Below are positions 25,479 through 35,761 of a stretch of DNA of 64,000 nucleotides, one piece after another. The notes beneath the pieces were generated by a model. It worked only from the letters and a program-made list of their open reading frames with translations. It was not told the origin of the DNA and ran no database searches. Position 1 is the stretch's first letter. Each line of letters opens with the position of its first letter. The DNA is from Dialister pneumosintes (GTDB lineage Bacteria; Bacillota; Negativicutes; Veillonellales; Dialisteraceae): contig NZ_CP017037.1 of assembly GCF_001717505.1 (NCBI RefSeq), positions 1,031,001 to 1,095,000 on the forward strand, given 5' to 3'. Both the position numbers and the translations under genes were made by a program.

Positions 25479-26741
25479 ATGAATATCATTGATGAATTAA
25501 AATGGCGTGGAGCGATTAACCAACAAACAGATGAAACCGGTTTATATAATTTAGTAAAAAATAAATCCATTGCTCTATATTGCGGTGTAGATCCTACCGG
25601 TGACAGTATGCATATCGGCCATTTGATTCCATTTATGATTTTAAAACGTTTTCAATTAGCAGGACATCACCCTTATATGTTAATCGGTGGAGGTACCGGA
25701 AGTATTGGTGATCCAAGCGGACGCAAAACAGAACGTGTTCTTCAAACGATGGATAAGGTGCAACATAATGTAGAATACTTAACTAAACAGTTAACACACC
25801 TTTTCGGTGGAGAAGAAAATATTACTTTTGTTAATAACTATGATTGGCTATCTGAAATTAACTTACTAGACTTCCTTAGAGATTATGGCAAGTATTTTAA
25901 TATTAATAAAATGCTAGCAAAAGAAGTCGTAGCCAGCCGCTTAGAAACAGGGATCTCTTTTACAGAATTCTCCTATCAAATCCTTCAATCAATCGATTTT
26001 AAACATTTATATAACACTTATAAGGTGCAACTCCAAATAGGAGGAGCAGATCAGTGGGGAAATATTACTGCCGGTATTGATATGATTCATACTATTGACG
26101 GTTCAGATGCTCCGGTATATGGACTTACCATTCCATTAATGCTCAAGGCAGATGGAACCAAGTTCGGTAAAACAGCAGGCGGTGCCGTGTGGCTGGATCC
26201 ACAAAAGACATCCCCCTATGAATTCTACCAATTCTGGTTTAACCAAGATGACCGTGATGTAGTAAAATATCTTAAATATTTTACTTTCCTCTCTCAAGAA
26301 GAAATTAATGCCTTAGAAGAAGAAGTAAATACTCATCCGGAAAAACGTGAAGCACAAAGGAAATTAGCTGAAGAAGTAACCCGTTTCGTTCATGGACAAG
26401 AAGGACTTAATGAAGCACTTCGAGTTACAGAAGCACTCTTTAGCGGCAATGTACAGGAATTAAGTGCAGCAGAAATTGAAGGAGCTTTCCGCAATACCAA
26501 GGGAGGTACTTTACACAGTGTTCCAATGAATATTGTAGAAGCATTAGTAAGTGGTAAAGTTATTAAATCAAAACGTCAGGCAAGAGAAGACGTTTCTAAC
26601 GGAGCTATTCGCATCAATGGAGAAAAAATTACAGATATTGAAGCAACCATTACCGCACATCCTAACACAAACGGAAAACATATTATTGTAAAAAAAGGTA
26701 AGAAAAATTATTTCTTATTAAAAGTCTCCAGTGAAATATAA
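25479..26741 (+). CDS. tyrS: Tyrosyl-tRNA synthetase
   Basis: About 420 residues, class I aminoacyl-tRNA synthetase charging tRNA-Tyr. The HIGH motif is in DPTGDSMHIGHLIPF, the KMSKS-type motif is KFGKTAGG, and the tyrosine site includes IGGADQWGNI. A C-terminal S4 RNA-binding domain spans about residues 355-418. The open frame extends upstream to 25389, through the attenuator hairpin. The ATG at 25479 gives the family's normal N-terminus, with AAAGGG upstream at a rather long 11 bases. Its expression is probably attenuated in the leader. Confidence 0.95.
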   Translation: MNIIDELKWRGAINQQTDETGLYNLVKNKSIALYCGVDPTGDSMHIGHLIPFMILKRFQLAGHHPYMLIGGGTGSIGDPSGRKTERVLQTMDKVQHNVEYLTKQLTHLFGGEENITFVNNYDWLSEINLLDFLRDYGKYFNINKMLAKEVVASRLETGISFTEFSYQILQSIDFKHLYNTYKVQLQIGGADQWGNITAGIDMIHTIDGSDAPVYGLTIPLMLKADGTKFGKTAGGAVWLDPQKTSPYEFYQFWFNQDDRDVVKYLKYFTFLSQEEINALEEEVNTHPEKREAQRKLAEEVTRFVHGQEGLNEALRVTEALFSGNVQELSAAEIEGAFRNTKGGTLHSVPMNIVEALVSGKVIKSKRQAREDVSNGAIRINGEKITDIEATITAHPNTNGKHIIVKKGKKNYFLLKVSSEI

Positions 26742-26752
26742 TTTATTTATCT

Positions 26753-26792
26753 AAAAAGGAAGCTATAGAAAAACAGCTATAGCTTCCTTTTT
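26753..26792. terminator. Bidirectional terminator between tyrS and sbcC
   Basis: AAAAAGGAAGCTATAG and its exact complement with an 8-base loop, flanked by A and T runs. It serves two convergent genes. Confidence 0.92.
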
Positions 26793-26793
26793 A

Positions 26794-29439
26794 TTATCCA
26801 TCTATTTCAAATGCTGCAATACTTCCCCGCTGCGTTTTTTCTATACGTAAACGAGTAGTAATTCTTTCTTCTAACTCTGATACATGAGAAATAATCCCAA
26901 TCATACGGTTTTGCCCTTGCATTGCAATTAAAGTTTTCATGGCTAAATCTAAGGTTTCTTGATCAAGACTGCCAAACCCTTCATCTATGAACATAGAATC
27001 TAAATGGACTCCACCGGCGTACTCTTGTACTACATCTGCCAATCCAAGTGCCAAAGATAGAGAAGCTAAGAAAGTTTCTCCTCCGGAAAGAGTAGAAGCT
27101 ACTCTAGACTTTCCGGTATAACTATCCATAACTTCTAAATCCAATCCTCCCGTTTTTCTGGCATCCACTCTTTCACCACGAGCACGTTGCAGCTGGTAAC
27201 GACCTCCACTCATGACAGAAAGCCTTACATCTGCTTTACGAGTTACATCATCCAACAAGGCACCAAGAACAAATCTTTCAAGATTTACACCAGTCTCCGT
27301 TCCTCGAATAACCATATGTAAACCTCCTATAACTGCATGTTTCTTTTCTTTCTCCGCTCCTAATGTTTCAAGTTTTTCAATTTCTTCTAAAGTCTTTTTA
27401 CGTGTCTTATATTGTTCTTCCAATCTAGTTAATTCTGATAAAACCGTTTTCGTTTTACCATCTAATGTATCTCTTTGTTTATTCCATGCCTCTATATCCG
27501 GCTTTTTCTCTCCGGCAATTCTTTTACTCTCATTTTCAATAATTTGTTTTGCAGACTTTATATCCGCTTCATAAGCAGTTAACTCTTCTGTTAACTCTTT
27601 AATTTGAGGAATTCTCTGATTATATCTCTGCTGTTCTTTTTCATCAGAAAAACCTTCTTCCCTAATTTTTTTCTTAAAGTCGGAATAAGAATTCTCATAG
27701 GTATTATTAAGTACAGATAAATCATTTTTTAATATCTGTAAACACGCTTTTTGTTTCTCAAACTCTTGTTTAGATTCATTAAGCAAAGTTTCTATTTGAT
27801 GTCGTTGTTTTTCATAAGAATTACAGATAGAATCCAACTCTTGTATTTTTTTATTAAGTACTTTTAATTGTTTAAATTCTTGCGGAATCTTTCTATGCAA
27901 TTCAGCCCAGAGACTTTCTGTCCTCACATAGGTATCTTTTTTCAAAAGAAATTCTTTATTTCGGTACTCTTCATGCTTTCCTCTCGCTTCTTTTGCCATC
28001 TGTTCCGCATCTACCGCTTGTTTTTTAGCTTGCTTTACATCTTCTTTTGTAATGGATTCTTCTCTATAAGCAGACGGTTTGGGATGTACTAAAGAACCAC
28101 ATACCGGACAAGGTTTTCCATCTTCTAATGTATTTGCCAAAAAAGAGGCTTGATTATGAGTAAATTTTTCTGCTAAAGCTTCTGCAATATTTCGAGTCAA
28201 CCTTACTTTCTCTTCTGCCGTTTTATACACATCATCTAATTTTTGATAAGTTAACTGTGCTTGTTCCCATTCTTGTTTTGCCTTCGCTAAAGCTCCTGTA
28301 ATTTCCTCAAATTTTTCAACTTCCGGTTTTAAAGTAGTCAGAATGGTAAGTTTTTTTGCCATTTCTTCCTGTTTTTCCTTATCTTTTTGTATAGCATCAA
28401 AAGCAAGCTCTGCTTCTTCCTTTCTTTTTGCTATAATTTCAAATTGATTTATCCCCTTCTCTATAGCTTTCTTTTTATCCAATCGATTTTTAAAAAGTTC
28501 TACTAAAGCATTTCGAGTAGGTGCTAACCGTTCTGCAGCTTTAATTTTATCCAGTTCAATGGTTTTCTGCTGCATCTCTTTATGCTTTGACTCCAATCCG
28601 GACAAAGATTCTTTTGCTATAGATAATCGAGAAAAAGCATCATTAAGTGCAACCACCTTACTATAAGACTCTTGGAAAAGCTTTTGTTTTTGCTCCAACT
28701 CTTTCCATTTTTTTCTTTTTTCTTTTTCTAACGCCGCATCTTGGATAATACATTGTTTTAACGCTTCTGTACTTGCAAATTCCTGTGTAGTCAAAAGAGT
28801 TGCAATTCGTTCTCTCATTCCTGTTACTTCATGCTCTAAATCCAAGACCATTCTTTTTAATTTTTGCTCAATTAACCCATATCTGTAAGTTCCAAATAAT
28901 TTCTGCATAATTTCTTGCCGTTGACTGGAACCTGCCAACAATAAATCTTTGAAATCTCCTTGCGGTAAAAGAATAATTTGTCGAAATTGGTCAAATCCGA
29001 TTCCCAATAAATCTTCCACCGCTTTTTCTACACCCTTAGTTGTTATGTTTCGAATAACATTCCCTTTGTTATCAATCTCATTAAAAAGTGCTTTACCAGC
29101 TTTTTCTACCGGTTTATCAGTATCTCCACGTTTTCGTTTTGCCTGTTGTGTAGGGCTTCGATGTACACGATAATACTTATCCCCCAAACAAAAATCAAAC
29201 TCTACATAGGTTTCTCGCTCAAGAGTTGCATGGGAAGAACGCATACTTTCTCCAGTTCGCATTTCACCACTCGTTCTTCCATATAAGGCATAGCACATAG
29301 CATCTAAAATAGTGGATTTTCCTGCACCTGTAGGTCCACAAATCAAAAATAGCATATGATTTCCTAACGTAGTAAAATCAAGCTCTTGTAAATCAGCATA
29401 GGGACCAAAAGCGCTCATAGTTAATTTTATCGGTCTCAT
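26794..29439 (-). CDS. sbcC: Exonuclease SbcC subunit (Rad50-like ATPase)
   Basis: An 881-residue SMC-like ATPase that with SbcD opens hairpins and double-strand ends. Walker A is GPTGAGKST near residue 40. Long coiled coils flank the zinc hook, recognised by GKPCPVCGSLVHPKPS. The C-terminal lobe has the ABC signature TLSGGETFLASLSLALGLAD and the Walker B FIDEGFGSLD. It is a little shorter than E. coli SbcC because the coiled coils are shorter. It overlaps sbcD by 4 bases, indicating coupled translation. Confidence 0.95.
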   Translation of the reverse strand: MRPIKLTMSAFGPYADLQELDFTTLGNHMLFLICGPTGAGKSTILDAMCYALYGRTSGEMRTGESMRSSHATLERETYVEFDFCLGDKYYRVHRSPTQQAKRKRGDTDKPVEKAGKALFNEIDNKGNVIRNITTKGVEKAVEDLLGIGFDQFRQIILLPQGDFKDLLLAGSSQRQEIMQKLFGTYRYGLIEQKLKRMVLDLEHEVTGMRERIATLLTTQEFASTEALKQCIIQDAALEKEKRKKWKELEQKQKLFQESYSKVVALNDAFSRLSIAKESLSGLESKHKEMQQKTIELDKIKAAERLAPTRNALVELFKNRLDKKKAIEKGINQFEIIAKRKEEAELAFDAIQKDKEKQEEMAKKLTILTTLKPEVEKFEEITGALAKAKQEWEQAQLTYQKLDDVYKTAEEKVRLTRNIAEALAEKFTHNQASFLANTLEDGKPCPVCGSLVHPKPSAYREESITKEDVKQAKKQAVDAEQMAKEARGKHEEYRNKEFLLKKDTYVRTESLWAELHRKIPQEFKQLKVLNKKIQELDSICNSYEKQRHQIETLLNESKQEFEKQKACLQILKNDLSVLNNTYENSYSDFKKKIREEGFSDEKEQQRYNQRIPQIKELTEELTAYEADIKSAKQIIENESKRIAGEKKPDIEAWNKQRDTLDGKTKTVLSELTRLEEQYKTRKKTLEEIEKLETLGAEKEKKHAVIGGLHMVIRGTETGVNLERFVLGALLDDVTRKADVRLSVMSGGRYQLQRARGERVDARKTGGLDLEVMDSYTGKSRVASTLSGGETFLASLSLALGLADVVQEYAGGVHLDSMFIDEGFGSLDQETLDLAMKTLIAMQGQNRMIGIISHVSELEERITTRLRIEKTQRGSIAAFEIDG

Positions 29440-30578
29440 GGGGTCGCCTCTTCTTTAATTTCCTCTAATATATGTTGAATATACTTTTTTTCCTCATCAT
29501 TTAATTTTCTATTTCTAAACTCTTCCATAAAAATTTCTATCATATCCAGTTCACTAACTTTTTTATGCAAATCAAGATGACGCTCCCCACTATCCTCTTT
29601 AGTTAATCTTCTACTGGTTAATGCCATAATATGTGGATAACGTGTGCGCAATCGAGCCATCGCATCAATAACAGGATTTTCATCCATCAAGTCAGCACGA
29701 ATAAAATCATCATTATATAAATCTTCTTGTTGCATTAATTCTGCAAAAGTACCGGTAATAATTCTTACATTATGTCTTGGTTTTAATGGTATAAAACGAG
29801 TAGTTACCTGCCCTTCTCCATTAATTTCTCCAACAATAATACCTTTTTTCTGCTTTACTTCACTAAAAGAATATTTCAATAAACTCCCACTATAACGAAT
29901 AACATCTGACCCCGCTTTCTGTGGAGCATGCAAATGTCCCAATGCAGTATAATTATAGTCTTTAAAAATATCTGCTTGAATTTGTTCCGTACCTCCGATA
30001 TCTAAAGGTCTTTCTGAATCACTTGCCAATCCACCTGCTACGTATTCATGTGCAATAGCAATCTTACGAGAATGCTGAGGTAATGTTGCTAATATACTTT
30101 CTGATAAAGCCCGCTCCGCACTATCATGATCTCGAATAGCATCACATTGCAAATAATGACGAATCACACTAGGTTCCGCATAAGGAAGTGGAACAAAAAT
30201 TACATCTCCCCATGTATCTTTTAAAACAATAGGGCTCGTAGTTATTCCCAGTTCTCCGCATATATAAAGTCCCTGTTTACGTAAAAGATGAGATGCAAAA
30301 GATAAGCGTTCTGCACTGTCATGATTGCCGGAAATAACAATCATTGGAATTTTTCTTTTATCACAAATTTCATATACTATTTCATTAAATAAATCTACTG
30401 CTTCTGCAGGAGGAACAGATCTATCATATACATCCCCGGCTAATAAAATAACATCCGGTTTTTCTTCATCTACAAGAGGGATAAATTGCTCTTTTAATAT
30501 CCATTCTTGTTCTTCAGTAAGATATCCTCCATAAAACAGTTTTCCCAAATGCCAATCCGCGGTATGTATAAATTTCAT
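29436..30578 (-). CDS. sbcD: Exonuclease SbcD subunit (Mre11-like)
   Basis: A 380-residue calcineurin-like phosphoesterase nuclease, partner of SbcC. Metal-site motifs are in order: HTADWHLGK, LAGDVYDRS, ISGNHDSAERL, HEYVAGG and LGHLHAPQ. A C-terminal capping domain follows. It has a GGAG-type site before ATG 30578. It is the first gene of sbcDC; the upstream 100 bases are gene-free. Confidence 0.95.
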   Translation of the reverse strand: MKFIHTADWHLGKLFYGGYLTEEQEWILKEQFIPLVDEEKPDVILLAGDVYDRSVPPAEAVDLFNEIVYEICDKRKIPMIVISGNHDSAERLSFASHLLRKQGLYICGELGITTSPIVLKDTWGDVIFVPLPYAEPSVIRHYLQCDAIRDHDSAERALSESILATLPQHSRKIAIAHEYVAGGLASDSERPLDIGGTEQIQADIFKDYNYTALGHLHAPQKAGSDVIRYSGSLLKYSFSEVKQKKGIIVGEINGEGQVTTRFIPLKPRHNVRIITGTFAELMQQEDLYNDDFIRADLMDENPVIDAMARLRTRYPHIMALTSRRLTKEDSGERHLDLHKKVSELDMIEIFMEEFRNRKLNDEEKKYIQHILEEIKEEATP

Positions 30579-30696
30579 AATGCCTCCTATGCATAAGCAT
30601 CTGTTATTACTTATATATTAAAGATATTCATCGATAATTCATTTATTTTTTATTATACCAAACCTCAGTTTACTACGACTGTAAACTGCCATATCA

Positions 30697-30724
30697 AAAA
30701 AGAGACGTTATATAACGTCTCTTT
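30697..30724. terminator. Palindromic terminator of the CNNM/CBS gene
   Basis: AAAAGAGACGTT-ATATAACGTCTCTTTT is a perfect 28-bp palindrome. It overlaps the 3' end of the CNNM-type gene, so that gene's stop lies within the hairpin. Confidence 0.85.
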
Positions 30725-32054
30725 TATTTCTTGTAACAAGTACCTTATCTATTCTACGATTATCACAATCTATTACTTCAAAAATAAACTCTCCAAAACT
30801 TGTTTTTTCTGTTTCTTTAGGAATATATCCAAAACGATATGTTACAAATCCTCCTACAGTTTTATAGTAATCTTTTGCTTCTCCGGGTAACTCTTCTTCT
30901 ATTGAAAAATAGTTTCTAAAATCATCGATTGTACAAAGACCTTCCACTAGCCAAGTATCTTCCGCATAGGGAACGATTTTATTTTTCTCCTCTGCTACAT
31001 CTTCTTGATTCCCAGGCATATTTCCTAAAAGTTGTTCTAATACGTCATGAAGAGTAACCATTCCTGTTAATATACCATATTCATCAATGACAATAGCTTC
31101 GTGAGTCCCTTTTTCTTTAAAAGTAGAAAGGATTTTGTCTAAAGTAAGTGTCTCAGGAATTAAAACCGGAGTATATAAACATTTTTTTATAGATTCCTTT
31201 ATACTTTGCCTACCTTGTGTTTGATGTTGATCAAGTAATACATCCGTTGTCCCGATAAGACCGGAAAATTCATCTAAGGAGCCTTTGCCTACAGGCAGTC
31301 TGTAATGTTCACTTTGCTCTACCATTTTCCAAATCACTTCATCAGATTCGTCTATATCCACCCAATAAAACACACTGCGAGGAGTCATACAATCCGCTGC
31401 TGTTAAATCATTCATCTGAAATACACGATCGATAATTTCCGGCTCTTCTTTATCAAAAGTCCCAAGGCGTGCACCTTGTTGTAATAAAACCATAATTTCT
31501 TCTTCCGATACAGACTTTTCACGCTCCATATGAATTCCCATAGCAGAAACTACATGCTTAGTAGACCAAGTACAAAAAGATATAATCGGTCTAAATATAC
31601 GAGCTGTCCATAACATAGGACCTGCCACTAAACAAGCTACTTTTTCCGGCTGTGCAATAGCAATCCACTTTGGTACCAATTCTCCTATAATCAAAGATAC
31701 ATAGGTAACTAATGCCATAACAATAAATAAAGACAATCCCTCTGCATAGTCAGCTAACAAAGGAGTCTTTCTAAGTACATTTGCCATGGGACCTGCTAAG
31801 GAAGCACCGGAAAACATACCTGTTAAAATACCGATCGTAGTAATTCCTACTTGAATAGTAGAAAACAACTCTTCTGTATGTTGTGCCATATGAAGAGCCA
31901 ATTCTGCTTTTTTATTGCCCTCTTCTGCCATTTCCGTTAACTTCGTTTTTCTGGCACCAACAATAGAAATTTCAGCTAATGAACATACTGCATTCCCTAA
32001 AATAAGCAAAAATAAAATCAATAATTCGGGCCATAGGGGTCCGTTATTCTCCAT
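30708..32054 (-). CDS. CNNM/HlyC-CorC family membrane protein with CBS pair
   Basis: About 448 residues. An N-terminal CNNM transmembrane domain (about residues 5-190) is followed by two CBS domains (about 210-330) and a C-terminal CorC/HlyC domain (about 350-440). This layout is annotated as a hemolysin family protein and is linked to magnesium or cobalt efflux and tolerance; no direct haemolysin role is implied. The ATG at 32054 has GGAGG about 11 bases upstream, and a longer frame reaches 32081. Apparently monocistronic. Confidence 0.85.
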   Translation of the reverse strand: MENNGPLWPELLILFLLILGNAVCSLAEISIVGARKTKLTEMAEEGNKKAELALHMAQHTEELFSTIQVGITTIGILTGMFSGASLAGPMANVLRKTPLLADYAEGLSLFIVMALVTYVSLIIGELVPKWIAIAQPEKVACLVAGPMLWTARIFRPIISFCTWSTKHVVSAMGIHMEREKSVSEEEIMVLLQQGARLGTFDKEEPEIIDRVFQMNDLTAADCMTPRSVFYWVDIDESDEVIWKMVEQSEHYRLPVGKGSLDEFSGLIGTTDVLLDQHQTQGRQSIKESIKKCLYTPVLIPETLTLDKILSTFKEKGTHEAIVIDEYGILTGMVTLHDVLEQLLGNMPGNQEDVAEEKNKIVPYAEDTWLVEGLCTIDDFRNYFSIEEELPGEAKDYYKTVGGFVTYRFGYIPKETEKTSFGEFIFEVIDCDNRRIDKVLVTRNKRDVI

Positions 32055-32118
32055 AGTGATAAATTCCTCCTCACATACCATTTATCATTCACTATAACAC
32101 AATCCTATAAGAATATCT

Positions 32119-33318
32119 TTATGAATCTTCTTTCTTTTTCTTCTTGGAGTGGCTCTCATCCTCGAGCCAAATACCTCTACGTATAGCCATCTCTCCATAT
32201 TTGTGTTGTATCTCATCCACAACAGAAGCCACCTTATTATAGCGTTCTTTACGATCGGAAAACAGGTTCATCATTTCCATAGTTTTCGTTAAATGACTTC
32301 CTGTAACACCAATAAGCCTTACGCCCTCTTTTATTGCCATTCGTTGTAATAATTTCTGTGCTACCATATCAATTTCAGATGCAAGACAGGTCGGATCTAT
32401 CAAAGACATGGAACGTGAAATGCTTTTAAAAGATGCAAATTTAATTTTCAACGTAATTGTAGCTGCCGATAAGTTATGCGCTCTTAATCGTTTAGCCACT
32501 ATATCACTATGTAGTGAAATTTGTTTGGATATTTCATGAATATCATTTAAATCCGTTTCATAAGTAGACTCGTCACTGATAGATTTAATAATTCTTTTGG
32601 GTACAATAGGACGATGATCTATTCCCAGCGATAAGTTTTTTAATCGCTTAGCCTGGTTACCAACTATTTTAGCGAGTTTTGTAATATCGACTTGTTGTAT
32701 ATCTCCAATCGTTTTAAATCCGGACTGCAATAATTTCTTCTCCGTAATATGACCTACTCCCCATAATTTTCTTACGGGTAATAATTTTAAGGTAGAAGCT
32801 TCTTTTCCATATGGAATAATATACAGTCCATCCGGTTTAGCTAAATCGCTTGCCATCTTTGCCAAAAATTTATTAGGAGCAATACCGACAGAAGCTATCA
32901 ATCCCACTTTTTCTTTAATTTCTTTTTTAATAGCCGTTCCTATATTATCTAAAGTCTTATATTGACTCCCCATTCCTGAAATATCCATAAAAGCTTCATC
33001 TAAAGAAAGAGGTTCTATCGTTTCTGCATAATGTAACATGATTTCATGAATTTCTTTGGATATTTTCTTATATACTGTAAATCTCGGTGTCACAAAAATT
33101 CCTGTTGGACATTTACGCCTGGCAAGCATGATAGACATAGCTGAATGCACACCAAACTTACGTGCTTCATAAGATGCCGTTGCGACCACACTCCGTTTAG
33201 TGTTCCCCCCTACGATTACAGGTTTTCCTCGATAATCAGGATTATCACGTTGTTCTACCGATGCATAAAACGCATCCATATCAACATGCATAATCCAAGA
33301 ACGTTGTTTTTTCATCAT
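32119..33318 (-). CDS. dinB: DNA polymerase IV
   Basis: A 399-residue Y-family translesion polymerase. The palm motifs IMHVDMDAFYASVEQRD and SLDEAFMDISG carry the three catalytic acidic residues. YEARKFGVHSAM is the usual finger segment. The little-finger domain occupies about residues 240-350, and an EMMNLFSD stretch could serve as the clamp-binding site. The tail is Lys-rich. No LexA-like box was noticed upstream, so SOS control is not shown. It is 11 bases after dgt on the same strand. Confidence 0.94.
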   Translation of the reverse strand: MMKKQRSWIMHVDMDAFYASVEQRDNPDYRGKPVIVGGNTKRSVVATASYEARKFGVHSAMSIMLARRKCPTGIFVTPRFTVYKKISKEIHEIMLHYAETIEPLSLDEAFMDISGMGSQYKTLDNIGTAIKKEIKEKVGLIASVGIAPNKFLAKMASDLAKPDGLYIIPYGKEASTLKLLPVRKLWGVGHITEKKLLQSGFKTIGDIQQVDITKLAKIVGNQAKRLKNLSLGIDHRPIVPKRIIKSISDESTYETDLNDIHEISKQISLHSDIVAKRLRAHNLSAATITLKIKFASFKSISRSMSLIDPTCLASEIDMVAQKLLQRMAIKEGVRLIGVTGSHLTKTMEMMNLFSDRKERYNKVASVVDEIQHKYGEMAIRRGIWLEDESHSKKKKKEDS

Positions 33319-33329
33319 GATTCATTCTT

Positions 33330-34319
33330 CTAAAAATTCCAATAACGAGGAACATAAATCTCTTGATATAATGAAATAGCTCTATTATCCGTTAATCCTG
33401 AAATATAATCGGTAACTGCTTGACTTGTATCCTTTGCTAAACGAAGAAATTTCTCAGGAAGTTTTTCTGAATGTTTTATGAAATAAGAATACAATTGTGT
33501 AACTACATGATATCCGCGTTCTCTGTCAGGAACCATAATTGGTGCAATATACACATTCTCAAACATAAATTTTCTAAACTGTAAAAGAGTTTTTTCTCCG
33601 GTAGGCGACATAGATAAGGTGTGTTTATCTAAGGAATACGTAATTAAATCCATAACCATGGCAGTAATCATATCCGAATGTGTCATACCGAACAACTCTC
33701 GAACCTCTACTGGTAAATCTTTAGCTGTTAATATATTAGAGCGTTCTGCATCATCAAAATCATGACAAAGATAAGCAATTCGATCTGCATATTTTATTAA
33801 GCGACCTTCCCAAGTATATGCCTGAATATTTCCTGTATGATGCAAAATACCATCTCTTACTTCGTTTGTTAAATTAAGACCTTGCCCATTTTTCTCTAAG
33901 TGTTCTACAATACGTACACCTTGTTCATTGTGTTTAAAATGCCCACAAATATCATTAAGTGCCGATTCGCCAACATGACCAAAAGGTGTGTGCCCCATAT
34001 CATGACCAAATGCAATAGCTTCTGTAAGATCTTCATTCAAAGAAAGAGCCCTTGCAATAGTTCTTCCAATTTGTGCAACCTCTAACGTATGCGTCATTCT
34101 TGTTCGGTAATGATCCCCCTTGGGCGCTATATATACCTGTGTTTTATGTTTCATTCTACGAAAAGAATTACTATGTAAAATTCTATCTCTATCTCGTTGG
34201 AAAGCAGTACGAATAGGACAAGGCTCTTCCGGATAATCTCTTTTCGCATTGCAAGCAAGTGCAGCTTCTTTTATTAATAATTGTTTTTCTACTTGTTCTG
34301 AACGTTCACGAATATTCAT
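33330..34319 (-). CDS. dgt: dGTP triphosphohydrolase-like HD protein
   Basis: A 329-residue HD-domain enzyme of the deoxyguanosinetriphosphate triphosphohydrolase-like family. Conserved stretches are SFRRMKHKTQV, RTRMTHTLEVAQIGR (first His), AFGHDMGHTPFGHVGE (HD pair) and HDFDDAER. It hydrolyses dNTPs to nucleoside and triphosphate. It belongs to the shorter, Firmicute-type group rather than E. coli Dgt. Directly precedes dinB, suggesting a joint role in nucleotide-pool control and DNA repair, which is inference. Confidence 0.88.
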   Translation of the reverse strand: MNIRERSEQVEKQLLIKEAALACNAKRDYPEEPCPIRTAFQRDRDRILHSNSFRRMKHKTQVYIAPKGDHYRTRMTHTLEVAQIGRTIARALSLNEDLTEAIAFGHDMGHTPFGHVGESALNDICGHFKHNEQGVRIVEHLEKNGQGLNLTNEVRDGILHHTGNIQAYTWEGRLIKYADRIAYLCHDFDDAERSNILTAKDLPVEVRELFGMTHSDMITAMVMDLITYSLDKHTLSMSPTGEKTLLQFRKFMFENVYIAPIMVPDRERGYHVVTQLYSYFIKHSEKLPEKFLRLAKDTSQAVTDYISGLTDNRAISLYQEIYVPRYWNF

Positions 34320-34376
34320 AACTCTCCTTTCTCAATACCCGAAAGTATTGTTATCTTTACATAAATTTATATAGAT

Positions 34377-34406
34377 AAAAAAACTGCGCTCTCAGGCGCA
34401 GTTTTT
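34377..34406 (-). terminator. Terminator of the ArsR-type regulator gene
   Basis: AAAAAACTGCGC and GCGCAGTTTTTT form a G+C-rich stem with a small loop. It begins at the regulator's stop codon and reads out on the minus strand. Confidence 0.92.
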
Positions 34407-34774
34407 TAATTGCCAAAAATATCTTTTCCATCCTGGCCGTTAGCTTTTTCATCTTTACTATATTTTACATAACGACAGATGCATTTATCTTTTAGTCGAT
34501 AAAGCTTAGGAATAAAGGCAAGTAACTCTTCAAATGTTTCTTCATTAATAGAATACTTTGTCCATAAACCTTCACGACGTGCATTAACAACTTTAGCTTC
34601 AATTAAAATCTTCATATGATAACTTAAAGTAGATTGAGATAAAGTAAAGTTACTAAGAATATCCCCTGCAGACATTTCATTACAAGATAACATGTCTACA
34701 ATACATAATCTTGTTTCATCAGATAATGCTTTAAAAATAACCGCATAATCTTTATAAAATAAAGTATCAGCCAT
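34406..34774 (-). CDS. ArsR family transcriptional regulator
   Basis: About 122 residues, a winged helix-turn-helix repressor of the ArsR/SmtB family. The DNA-recognition helix is in LSQSTLSYHMKIL, preceded by ALSDETRLCIVDMLS. A Cys pair near the C-terminus (DKCICRY) and another in LSCNEMSAG could bind a thiophilic metal, but the canonical ELCVCDL site of ArsR is not present as such. No transporter lies next to it, so its target is unclear. ATG 34774 has GGGAG seven bases upstream. It has its own terminator. Confidence 0.8.
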   Translation of the reverse strand: MADTLFYKDYAVIFKALSDETRLCIVDMLSCNEMSAGDILSNFTLSQSTLSYHMKILIEAKVVNARREGLWTKYSINEETFEELLAFIPKLYRLKDKCICRYVKYSKDEKANGQDGKDIFGN

Positions 34775-34930
34775 CGCCATTCTCCCTTTTGTTTTAGATA
34801 ATCGTTCTTAAATCGATAGTTTTCAATTTATTATATAAAAAGATTAATAGAATGTCAATATATTTCGATAATATCTTGCATTATTGCCCCTAATGATATA
34901 TTGCATTTCCTATCAACTTATCTTTTCTTT

Positions 34931-35761
34931 TTAATAACGCTCCCCATAAATTTGTTTATTTCTTTCCATAATTTCCATAATACGAGAAGCCGTTTCTTCA
35001 ATCGCCTTATTAGATACATCTAACACAGCACAATGTAAATGACGCATTACAGATTTAGCATATAACAATTCTTCCTCAATACGAGAAATATCCGTATAAT
35101 TAGCCGACCCGTTAAACCCTAATGCCTTAATTCTTTCTGTTCGAATAGAGTTTAATTTAAACGGATCGATAATAAGCCCTATTAACTTGTAAGGCGGTAC
35201 TTCAAAAATTTCCTTAGGAAGAGGTAGTTCCGGAACAAGAGGTAAGTTTGCCACTTTGTAAGCTTTATGTGCTAAATACATTGATAATGGAGTCTTAGAA
35301 GTGCGAGATACCCCGATAAGAACTATATCGGCCTGCTTAAATCCCACCGGATTTTTTCCATCATCATATTTAACGGCAAACTCAATCGCTCCAACCTTTT
35401 TAAAGTATTCTTGATCCAACTTATGAATAATGCCCGGTTTCATCCTAGGTTTAGTTTGTGTTACTTGAGATAACATATCCAGCATAGGACCTAAAAGATC
35501 TACATATTTAACTTGCTTTTCCGTTGCTGCTCTTTCAAATTCCGCGCGAAGCTCTTCCGATACCAAAGTATGACATACTACACCGTTATTAGTTGCTGCT
35601 TCATTTACAATATTCTGAATCTGCTCTACATGCCTTACAAAAGGTACTCTAATAATATCCAAATGACTTTCATCAAACTGACTAATAGTCGCTTTGGCTA
35701 CGCTTTCGGCTGTTTCTCCTAAAGAATCGGATACTACATAGATCATTTTTGGCTCATTCAT
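34931..35761 (-). CDS. ppsR: PEP synthase regulatory protein (DUF299 kinase/pyrophosphorylase)
   Basis: A 276-residue bifunctional regulator that phosphorylates (with ADP) and dephosphorylates (with phosphate) a Thr next to the catalytic His of PEP synthase or pyruvate phosphate dikinase. The N-terminus IYVVSDSLGETAESVA and the P-loop GVSRTSKTPLSMYLA are diagnostic. It overlaps the stop of the CcpN-like gene by one base (TAATG). The probable target, ppsA, is encoded just upstream with the Thr-Cys-His site intact. Confidence 0.93.
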   Translation of the reverse strand: MNEPKMIYVVSDSLGETAESVAKATISQFDESHLDIIRVPFVRHVEQIQNIVNEAATNNGVVCHTLVSEELRAEFERAATEKQVKYVDLLGPMLDMLSQVTQTKPRMKPGIIHKLDQEYFKKVGAIEFAVKYDDGKNPVGFKQADIVLIGVSRTSKTPLSMYLAHKAYKVANLPLVPELPLPKEIFEVPPYKLIGLIIDPFKLNSIRTERIKALGFNGSANYTDISRIEEELLYAKSVMRHLHCAVLDVSNKAIEETASRIMEIMERNKQIYGERY